Part shown: positions 56,846 through 64,000 of the stretch, piece after piece
Position numbering within the stretch: the first letter of the stretch is position 1
How the letters are laid out: each line of letters opens with the position of its first letter
NCBI RefSeq assembly: GCF_010093595.1
Contig: NW_022985450.1
Span: 764,199 to 828,198, forward strand
DNA length: 64,000 bases
Source of the DNA: Mytilinidion resinicola
Taxonomy: Eukaryota; Ascomycota; Dothideomycetes; Mytilinidiales; Mytilinidiaceae
Direction: 5' to 3'
Translations under genes and position numbers: made by a program
Notes under the pieces: model-generated
Told to the model about the DNA's origin: nothing
The model's input: the letters and a program-made list of their open reading frames with translations, nothing else
The model's database searches: none

Positions 56846-56853
56846 TATAAATA
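56846..56853 (+). promoter_or_regulatory. TATAAATA box
   Basis: Close match to the consensus, downstream of the E-box dyad and about 33 bp upstream of an ATG (56886) whose frame is only 11 codons. Confidence 0.5.
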
Positions 56854-58116
56854 CCTCCACTGTCTGTCTCCTAGAGTCTCGTTCATGGAAGTTGGTCCTG
56901 GGCTCAACAGTCGACCTTGACAAAGACTATGTGGGGGGTCCAACAAGATGGTCTCAACAATCAATGTCCTGTGGGAGGAGCAGCCGGTTGGTTGCAAAAC
57001 TATTCGACGCCTCTATCAATGGCTCTGGTCGCGTTTGCAAGCAGACAATCTTGACGGTGCCATGAAAGTTGTGCTGGTACAACCGGAAGTCCCAGCGCAC
57101 GATGCCTGTGGGAATCAACCAAATTTGACCACTTCTTGATGGTCCGGGAGATTGGCTGGAGATTGAACACCTTGCCTGGAAGGACGTCAATGGAGAGAGG
57201 GAAGGAAGAGGGCTCTGATGGTAGGGGAGGAGAAGTCGTAATTGGGGAAGCTTGTCGACGTGGTATGCTGATGGAGAGCAGTATTATCAATCTTCGATTC
57301 GGGAACAATGCCTATGAACAACGCTCGTTGTCATCTTCCAAAAGAACTTCCCATCTCAGTAACCTCGTTCTGATGCCTACCATCACCAAAACAGCTTCTC
57401 CACATTGTGCGCATACCTTTTGTGGTTTGCAGCGCAAACCACTTCACGACGCCACATTGGCCTGTGCCTCGAAGGTTTGGATCCCCGAGGTCTAACCATC
57501 AGGAGTTTCCCGTTCCACTGTTACTCGGGTCTGTTGATTTGCAGGCCGTAGCATCTGAACATTGACAGAACGCGATATCATGTACATGAAAGCGCCCTGT
57601 TTGCTACCAGCAGTGATTGCTGTAGATGATTGTCATAATCCAACAGGGTCATCACAAGAGCACTACGAACAAGTAAATGATTATACGAGCGCTGCTCCTA
57701 TACTTCGCCAGGGAATGATCGGAAGCTTTGTCGGCGAGCGCACGTGATGAGCATGTGACTTTGTCATCTCCAGGGGGCTAGAGAGATCAGTTTGAACGGA
57801 GCAACTTGATCTGATTGGTGATGGGTGGCAAGTGCTGTGACACGCAACTGTGGTTCCTGGTCTTTAAGGCGATATCTGCTACCAAATCCCGAACATCATC
57901 ATTCCACCACCATCTCTATCTATTCTGCACTGCACTGGCTTCATATTCTACACCCAAAGCAGCATCGAAATCTCACCACCGTGCTATGTGCCACTCATTC
58001 CAAGTCTCAAGCGAAGGCTATATGTCGGGATGACAAGGTCCAATAACTCATTTCGGCCCTTGCAACTCGAAAACGGCAGCATTGTAAGGAGAACTGACGA
58101 AGATTGTTTACTGCAT

Positions 58117-60318
58117 CTAGACGAGATCCATGCGCCTGAACTTGTATCTCCATATGTGCTGGTGTTTCTCGTCGCGGATTCGAGCGGGACCAACCACTTG
58201 GTACTCGCGCGCGAACCCCTCCTTTCTCAAGACCATTGGAAGTGGTACTCCGGAGATGCGATGAATTGTATCGTTGTCTTTGATACCAATCGATCCTGCT
58301 CCTATTCGCCCCTGCTTAGTGACGAAGAGAGCTATCTTGCCGCACATGTGCTCGACAAGGGCTTGATGGCAAGCCAGAGCGTCAGGAACTTGACGAATCT
58401 GGTCGAATATTCGGAAGACGTGGTCCGAATGAGGAGTAGTTTGCTCGGAATACTTCCGTGGCGGGAGATATTCATTCGCGTAACCGAATATTATTCCAAG
58501 CCAGGCTTTGAGTGGCTTGGTTATATTATTGGACATGGGCGGATCTTGGATGCCAACTGGAAGAAGCTGCTTCAGCACGTTCTCAAACTCTTCGCCTGAC
58601 GACAGAAATTGTGAGTCGACAAGAAGTTGAGCTCTTGACATCCACTCGAGAAATGCTACCACTAATCCAAAATCTGCATTCGGTGTATCCATCTTCAGAA
58701 CGTCGATAGCGCAAGTGACCTGGTCGAGGAAGCATCCAAACACAGAGAGTGTCATGTTATCCACATTTAGCAAAGGGAGGCCGTGTCGTTTGACGCAACT
58801 GTATATACCTCCTTGGGTAGTTTCGTAGATGCATTTTTCAGAGATCCAAGCGGTACATCCGGGACGATTCCAGCGCGGCACCCAGGTAGGAAATCCAGTA
58901 GAATTCGATTGGTTAGCGTCAACGAGGAGGCAAAGTGACATTGGTTTCCAGCGGAGCAGTGCCATGAAAAACCGGTGATATTCTTGTTCCTCCACCATTG
59001 AGCGACGGAGGGTTCCAGCCCCGATCATCTCGAGTAGAGGGTAGAAAGCCCGGACCCTGTCTACAGATTTGGTGACCTCCCGAGTTCTCACAGCGTGGAT
59101 AATACTGCCGCATTCCAACCGCCGCTGCTTGTTGTAGACAGATATTAGTCCGAAGATTCTTCTCCAGCCGAGGCTTTCGTACACCCCAGCTACCCGGATG
59201 AATGTCAATATCATCAAATCTGTCATTACATTCCAGATCTGGACGAACATGAAAGGTTTAGCGATAAGCGGTAAGACGTCATAAACTCGCATGAACGGGC
59301 AGTTCCTCGAAGGATCGCCCACAAAACTCCGACTTAATGTCGTATATCCCGGAATAATTCTGAGAATAAGTCTCGGTCCGTATGTGAGAAGCAGAAATAA
59401 ATCTGTAAAGACGTCCTTCAGCAACCTTCCAGAGATCCCATGTAACTGCAACGCGGTTTTGCAGCGGTAAAGGCTCCAAAATTCCAAGGCAATGAGTAGG
59501 TATGTCCAGAACTCAAAGCCCGACAAGGAGAGGGGCACCGATGTCCATAGGTCGATAAGAGGAACCAGGTCGCGAGAAGAAGTTGAAAGATCTTCCAAAG
59601 CTTCCGATGGTATCCTTAGTGACTTAGTCAGAAGCTGATCTTTGGCGCAGAGTATATCATTCAGGGTAAAGCTCTGCGATTCGGTGAGGAAGACTGGATT
59701 ATTGGCCATGATAAGCTCTTGGAAAGTCCACCCTCGTTGGAACCACTTATGTCTTAAGATCTCTTGAATTGTCCGAGCCTCAGAACATTCCCAACCTGGG
59801 TGCAATGTCTTGCCAAGAGCTAGTCTTTGTGAACAGTCAAGGCCAGAATCGGCACTTGTATTTTCCGGCCCCAACCATACAAGTACGGTATGGGCTCGAC
59901 TGTATATTGTGCCCATGAGTCGCATTTGGTCATCGGCTTCCACCGGATCACTTTGATTGACGCAGATGCTGTCTACCCAAATGCTGAGCTCTCCAAATCG
60001 TTTGCAAATGCAGGTTAACGCGTCTATGCAATTCTTTGAGACTGGAATCTCGACATCTCCCCAGCGAATGGTGTAGGTCTTGCCATTTTGTGGGTTTTGT
60101 CCCCATACGTACGAAAGCGCAGCGTATGGGGGGCAAAAGTGAAGGGGAACAACACGAAGCGTCCCTTCTATGGATCGACCTGTGTCCTCATCTCGCGTGC
60201 GGGCAAGACGCGCTTTCAAGTCGAGTAGTCTAATCCTGGGCGAGTACTCGTAGTAATCCGGATCCGGTTCGAGCAGGTGGGCATTCAAGTCAACGCCTCC
60301 GTAAAGTTGGGAAGCCAT
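58117..60318 (-). CDS. HET-domain (heterokaryon incompatibility) protein, intact
   Basis: Single exon, 733 aa, with the first in-frame ATG at 60318. YAALSYVWGQN lies near residues 65-75, LSIWVDSICVNQSD at about 111-124, then MGTIYSRAHTVLVWLGP and KWFQRGWTFQELI: the complete set of HET landmarks. Mid-protein hydrophobic stretches (FWTYLLIALEFWSLYRC; LLKDVFTDLFLLLTYGPRLIL; MTDLMILTFIRVAG) suggest membrane association, seen in some long HET proteins. The C-terminal part contains GTFPTWVPRW-like sequence (STGFPTWVPRWNR) and the ending typical of this class. Inferred role: allorecognition-triggered cell death or related defence. No partner gene (NLR, NACHT) is visible nearby. Confidence 0.92.
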   Translation of the reverse strand: MASQLYGGVDLNAHLLEPDPDYYEYSPRIRLLDLKARLARTRDEDTGRSIEGTLRVVPLHFCPPYAALSYVWGQNPQNGKTYTIRWGDVEIPVSKNCIDALTCICKRFGELSIWVDSICVNQSDPVEADDQMRLMGTIYSRAHTVLVWLGPENTSADSGLDCSQRLALGKTLHPGWECSEARTIQEILRHKWFQRGWTFQELIMANNPVFLTESQSFTLNDILCAKDQLLTKSLRIPSEALEDLSTSSRDLVPLIDLWTSVPLSLSGFEFWTYLLIALEFWSLYRCKTALQLHGISGRLLKDVFTDLFLLLTYGPRLILRIIPGYTTLSRSFVGDPSRNCPFMRVYDVLPLIAKPFMFVQIWNVMTDLMILTFIRVAGVYESLGWRRIFGLISVYNKQRRLECGSIIHAVRTREVTKSVDRVRAFYPLLEMIGAGTLRRSMVEEQEYHRFFMALLRWKPMSLCLLVDANQSNSTGFPTWVPRWNRPGCTAWISEKCIYETTQGGIYSCVKRHGLPLLNVDNMTLSVFGCFLDQVTCAIDVLKMDTPNADFGLVVAFLEWMSRAQLLVDSQFLSSGEEFENVLKQLLPVGIQDPPMSNNITKPLKAWLGIIFGYANEYLPPRKYSEQTTPHSDHVFRIFDQIRQVPDALACHQALVEHMCGKIALFVTKQGRIGAGSIGIKDNDTIHRISGVPLPMVLRKEGFAREYQVVGPARIRDEKHQHIWRYKFRRMDLV

Positions 60319-61366
60319 ACTAGCAGCCAAATGACTGTTCCTACGAGCTTACATTGTACTTAACAGTTGAAAGACTAGGAATCAGGCATCATCCGAGAGC
60401 ACTGCCTCCGCTACGTGTCGAGTGTCTCTTTGGTGTTGACGCTGGGACGCTGGAGTCGTTAGGCTGCAGCGCGGCCGCAGTGCTTCGTGGGCGGATTTGA
60501 TAGGTAGGTGGTTGGCGCTTTGGGCACGTGCGGCTGAAGGCAAAGCCTGGACTGTGGCGGAGTAAGGTTGCAGGTGGTGTGACATCAGTGACAACACCAC
60601 GTCGCGAATAGAGCAGGTTTAGTATCACGATCATACTATGTATAGGGGAGGATACTGTAGCAGGTAAGGCCGCCGATCTGCTCCGGTAGCAAAGTTGTGA
60701 ACTCCAATAATGATACAAAGGTTATGGAAGTACTTGTATGTACAATGGAAAATCACGTGTTTCGAAGCGAAGCGTGGCAGTGGGTGGCGCTTCGCCAATG
60801 TGAAATCTAACGACAATCTCTAATTGGAGTCTACTCTTCCTTTCAACGCTTGCTCATTCCACCTTGACCTTCACGTCACGTGTTAGCCCGTGGCGAGGAT
60901 TCATCTATCCTAGAGGCTTGCGAGCGTCTAGCACGCAGGCTGCTGGCAGTGTATTCAGGACGCGATATATTGCCTATTACTCCTATAAAGCCCACTCTTA
61001 GGTTGAAAAGGGAAGGTGCAGTGTAATCTTTTGACTGGCGTAAGCGTTTCCTGCACCCGCATCCCGGAACCGGATCGCATCGTCATGATCTACAAAACGC
61101 AGGGGCTGAACGGTTTTCCAGCCCCAAGACGATCCTAATGCAACATACCACCGTACCCTGTTCGGGAAACTTGCAGGATTGGTGCCGTAATCCCCGAATC
61201 TGACAGCCATCCTTCGCCATAGGTTCGGTCCCATATAGACCGAGCAAAATTGCAAGCATCGTTGTCAGATTGACCGAGCATAGCCACATGTAGGAATTGT
61301 GTATGTACTTAGACTCCAATACCCACTTTCATATGATTCCAATGTATCTTCTTTTCTTTCACAGAT
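60319..61366. other. Divergent promoter region between HET gene and rhamnosidase
   Basis: TATAAA at 60984-60989 lies about 380 bp before the GH78 start, perhaps with a long leader. CACGTG words occur at 60755 and near 60887. No gene. Confidence 0.4.
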
Positions 61367-63457
61367 ATGATATTGCCCACCTCCATCGTCGTTTCCTTGA
61401 ATTTCCTATCATGGTTTGTTATGGCACGAGATGACACGTCCTGGCGCAAATATGTTCGCGCTCCGAAGACAGCACTTGTCTCTCCTTTCCGCATCGTCTC
61501 CACTCTAAACAATGTCACCAATGCAGACGCTCTTCTCAGTACCGATTCAAAATACGCCACCCTGTCTCGAGCTGATGGAAGCGCAAATACCACATCACCT
61601 ACCATAACGATCGACTTCGGCATCAATGTCGTCGGATTCCCCATCTTCACATTCGCCGGCGCCTCATCAAATAACCCTGGAATCCGCGTCGCATTCTCCG
61701 AAACCAAGGAATACCTCACAGACAGAAGCGACTTCACGCGCTCCGACAACGGCGACACCATCACTAGCGGAACCGATCAACATGCCGTCCCAGCTGATGC
61801 CAGCGTCTGGACTGACGTCCACGGCTGCCAGGCCTCCAACCCTAACAAGGTCTGCGCTGATGGTCTCCACGGCTTCAGATATATGAAGGTTTGGCTTGAT
61901 GCTCTAGCCGAGGATGCGCCCCTCGCGAATCCGTCCGGCGAAGTGAAGATTCAGAGCGTCCAATTGAACTATACTGCGCTTCGAGGGACCCCAGACACCT
62001 TTGAAGGGTGGTTCGAGTGTGAGGATGAAGAGTTGACGCAGTATTGGTATGATGCCGCGTATACCAACGATATGAACATCGACCTTTTCCTGAAGGATTA
62101 CATTGACCCGCGGAACGCTTACACAGAGTCTTTGGATGGGAAGCAGGTGCTTTTCGATGGTGCGAAACGAGATCGAGATCCGTACATCGGAGATCTTGCT
62201 GTTTCTGGTCGAACGCTGTATTTGACGCATCCGAAATCCAAAGTGGCTGCTAAGAACATGCTGGTGGATCTAGCGAATCATCAAAGAAGCGATGGATGGA
62301 TACCACCCGCTAGCATCAATGACTACGCACTGCCGCTGTTCGATTATCCTCTTTGGTGGGTATTGACTTCTTACGATTACGTCTTATATACGGGAGACAA
62401 AAGCTATCTGGACGACGTGTACCCAAACTTGGTCAAACTTCTAGATACCTACTATCCCAGCAACACCGACAACACCACAAACCTGCTATTCAAAGGCGAT
62501 CCATTTGGTACATCCGGATACGGCGATTACGCCTTCCTGCCTCGTAACGGCTCAGTGACATACTACAACGCCCTCTACGTCTACGCTCTCAAAGCAGCCT
62601 CTGAAATAGCCACTTGGGCTGGCAGAGAAGACACTTCAGACTGGAAAGGTCGTGCTGATACCGTCACAACCGCCCTCAACGCCAACCTCTGGGACGACTC
62701 CGCAGGAGCCTACCTTGACTCAACCCTCGGCCCCGTCCGCCACGCCCAAGACGGCAATTCAATCGCCATCCTCTCCGGCGCCGCACCAGCCAACCGCTCT
62801 CTCTCCGCTCTTACATATCTCTCCAAACACATGCACCAACCCTACGGCAACGCCTTCTACGACGCCGCCGGCGACGCCCTCGGCACCGACTTCTCCTCCC
62901 GCGTGTACGCCTTCATATCCTACTTCGAGAACTCCGCGCGCTTCGAGACCAACCTCTCCGCCACCGCCGTCGACCAGATCAAGCGGACGTATGGGTGGAT
63001 GGCAAGCCAAGACCCAGGCGTCACGATGTGGGAGGGTATTGGGAAAGACGGGAGTTACTACGAAGAGGGATTTACGAGCTGTGCGCATGGATGGAGTACG
63101 GGGGTTTTACCCGCTTTGACGAACTATGTGCTCGGTATGAAGCCGACGGGGCCGGGGTTTAGCACGTTTGCATTCAAGCCGGTGGTGACGGAGGGTGTGA
63201 CGTGGGCGAAGGGGGTGGTGCCGACGCCGGGTGGGGGGATTGGGGTGGATTGGAGTGGGAAGGTGTTTAAGGTGAGTCCACCGAAGGGAGTTAAGGGGAG
63301 TGTGAGTGTGCCGGCGGAGAGTAAGGGGACCGTGAGTGTTGGTAAGGGCGTTGTATGGGAGAATGGGGTGAGTAAGGGGTTGGGAGCGAGGTTTGAGAGT
63401 GGATATGTAACTGTGGATATCGATGGAGGGAAAGAGGTCACTGTTAGCGTGAAGTAA
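61367..63457 (+). CDS. Secreted alpha-L-rhamnosidase, GH78 family
   Basis: Intact single-exon frame of 696 aa. A signal peptide is present (ILPTSIVVSLNFLSWFVMA). The N-terminal beta domains include FGINVVGFPIFTFAG and SETKEYLTDRSDF. The catalytic (alpha/alpha)6 barrel begins near 220: EDEELTQYWYDAAYTNDMN, then LFDGAKRDRDPYIGDLAVSG (the position of the family's acidic catalytic/substrate loop), WWVLTSYDYVLYTGD, GYGDYAFLPRNGSVTYYNALYVYALK, DGNSIAILSG, and MWEGIGKDG...EEGFTSCAHGWSTGVLPAL near the C-terminal end of the barrel. A final beta domain (GTVSVGKGVVWENGVS, VTVDIDGGKEVTVSVK) closes it. It releases terminal L-rhamnose from plant glycosides or pectin side chains outside the cell. No neighbouring pectinase or rhamnose catabolic genes are present. 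Confidence 0.92.
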   Translation: MILPTSIVVSLNFLSWFVMARDDTSWRKYVRAPKTALVSPFRIVSTLNNVTNADALLSTDSKYATLSRADGSANTTSPTITIDFGINVVGFPIFTFAGASSNNPGIRVAFSETKEYLTDRSDFTRSDNGDTITSGTDQHAVPADASVWTDVHGCQASNPNKVCADGLHGFRYMKVWLDALAEDAPLANPSGEVKIQSVQLNYTALRGTPDTFEGWFECEDEELTQYWYDAAYTNDMNIDLFLKDYIDPRNAYTESLDGKQVLFDGAKRDRDPYIGDLAVSGRTLYLTHPKSKVAAKNMLVDLANHQRSDGWIPPASINDYALPLFDYPLWWVLTSYDYVLYTGDKSYLDDVYPNLVKLLDTYYPSNTDNTTNLLFKGDPFGTSGYGDYAFLPRNGSVTYYNALYVYALKAASEIATWAGREDTSDWKGRADTVTTALNANLWDDSAGAYLDSTLGPVRHAQDGNSIAILSGAAPANRSLSALTYLSKHMHQPYGNAFYDAAGDALGTDFSSRVYAFISYFENSARFETNLSATAVDQIKRTYGWMASQDPGVTMWEGIGKDGSYYEEGFTSCAHGWSTGVLPALTNYVLGMKPTGPGFSTFAFKPVVTEGVTWAKGVVPTPGGGIGVDWSGKVFKVSPPKGVKGSVSVPAESKGTVSVGKGVVWENGVSKGLGARFESGYVTVDIDGGKEVTVSVK

Positions 63458-63864
63458 GGTTAAAAGTAAAGCATATATCACCAATGATCATAGAGTATCA
63501 ATTCGTTTCCTTGCAATAGCCTTCTTAGCGAATTACATTGTACACCTTCCCTGTCTAATACTGTGAAATGTCATAAGATAATAAGTTTGTGCACACGCAC
63601 TGAGAACCGTTTGGGGTGCCCCAGGGAGTTTCAAAAAACCTACCTTTGTAATCGCGAATGTCAAATTTGAAGTAGTGCAAGTTAGACTGCCTCTTGACTA
63701 ACTAGCTGCTTACTAGCTGGGGTGCTCCTTACAGTAGTGTCGAGTGAGCAAGTCTTGATCTAAGCAGTGATAATTCCAAGTGCCTAGACTTATGACCGAC
63801 CTAGTACTGCACTTCGACGAGTCCCCAAACTGCCCTCATCACAACCCCTCCACCCCATATCGTC
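63458..63864. other. Intergenic between convergent genes
   Basis: Nothing recognisable. Confidence 0.4.
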
Positions 63865-64000
63865 CTACTCCCCTCCCCCCTCCCTCTCCCTCTCCCTCTC
63901 CCCCACCCTCCTCTCCAACCTCTCTTGAAGCCCCGCCCTCTCCGTTTTCTCCCCCTCTGTCTCCGTATACACCAACCTCCCACACGCCGGACAAGACTTC
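63865..64000 (-). CDS. 3' end of a gene running off the right edge (CxxC, charged helix)
   Basis: On the minus strand the frame reads KSCPACGRLVYTETEGE and then an Arg/Glu-rich helix (ERLERRVGEREREREGGGE) to TAG at 63865-63867. A CPAC pair followed by a highly charged coiled tail is compatible with a zinc-binding nuclear protein C-terminus, but too little is inside the window. The opposite strand is a (CTCCCT)n stretch, so composition alone can produce such a helix. Confidence 0.35.
   Translation of the reverse strand, partial: KSCPACGRLVYTETEGEKTERAGLQERLERRVGEREREREGGGE

Larger units (their letters stand above)
56698..58116. other. Intergenic, 1.4 kb, with promoter-like elements but no gene identified
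   Basis: E-box dyad and TATA box are listed separately. Short frames downstream (56948-57139, 57136-57495) have no domain and no convincing splice link. Either a small non-coding or fast-evolving gene starts near 56.88 kb, or the elements are fortuitous. Confidence 0.35.

Noticed and set aside
61000..61319. Minus frames upstream of the rhamnosidase
   Set aside because: No motif; they lie in the promoter region and overlap each other in different frames.
1..64000. CRISPR arrays, rRNA genes, intact transposons
   Set aside because: None seen: no spacer-repeat periodicity, no rRNA core sequence, and no long frame resembling transposase, reverse transcriptase or integrase.

Overview
The window looks like nuclear DNA of a filamentous ascomycete (Pezizomycotina). 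Genes are split by short introns (about 41-120 bp) with GTRNGT donors and CTAAC/CTGAC branch sites. Two intact HET-domain genes and one broken one are present, a family expanded in Pezizomycotina. The remaining content (MFS sugar and drug transporters, a GH78 rhamnosidase, secreted oxidoreductase and esterase, F-box/ankyrin genes, Cys-rich single-pass proteins) is typical accessory content. I cannot name the class with confidence. All exon models were built by eye from reading frames and splice signals.

Layout. 0.7-1.7 kb: Cys-rich single-pass membrane protein (-). 3.5-4.2 kb: damaged or partial gene (+). 4.3-6.65 kb: intact HET protein (-). 7.0-8.35 kb: F-box/LRR-like pseudogene (+). 8.5-9.5 kb: nitroreductase-like protein (-). 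10.5-12.3 kb: five-exon MFS sugar transporter (-). 13.7-15.4 kb: HET pseudogene (-). 16.2-19.9 kb: six-exon gene (+) that joins a protein kinase to a Cdc24-type calponin-like domain, a DH (RhoGEF) domain and a PH domain. 20.4-22.2 kb: carboxylesterase with three frameshifts (-). 23.1-24.9 kb: 14-TM MFS drug transporter (-). 25-29 kb: gene-poor, with a decayed minisatellite of about 94 bp. 29.2-30.6 kb: secreted FAD oxidoreductase (+). 31.1-33.9 kb: two decayed F-box/ankyrin paralogues (+). 34.2-34.6 kb: small secreted protein (-). 35.8-37.2 kb: DEDD-type nuclease-like protein with a CCHC knuckle (-).

39.6-50.4 kb holds two diverged paralogues of a fungal C2H2-type nuclear protein (39.6-42.1 and 46.75-49.5 kb, both -). 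They are a segmental duplication that carried 5' flanking DNA and the extreme tail of a transketolase gene. Between them lie a disrupted NCxxF-motif gene (-) and a small multi-pass membrane protein (+). 50.4-54.4 kb is a divergent pair of pseudogenes: transketolase (-) and short-chain dehydrogenase (+), whose catalytic Tyr codon is now a stop. 55.5-56.7 kb: multi-pass membrane protein (+). 58.1-60.3 kb: intact HET protein (-). 61.4-63.5 kb: secreted GH78 alpha-L-rhamnosidase (+). A gene fragment runs off the right edge (-).

The most unusual item is the kinase-CH-DH-PH protein: a signalling kinase and a Cdc42/Rho-type exchange factor in one polypeptide, without the PB1 domain of canonical Cdc24. 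The second theme is decay: at least eight genes carry frameshifts or nonsense codons beside perfectly intact neighbours. Several nonsense codons fit C-to-T changes at CpA (or the complement), and several frameshifts sit in homopolymers. The region may therefore combine genuine pseudogenisation (possibly old RIP) with some sequence error; a short N gap next to a poly-C run supports the latter.
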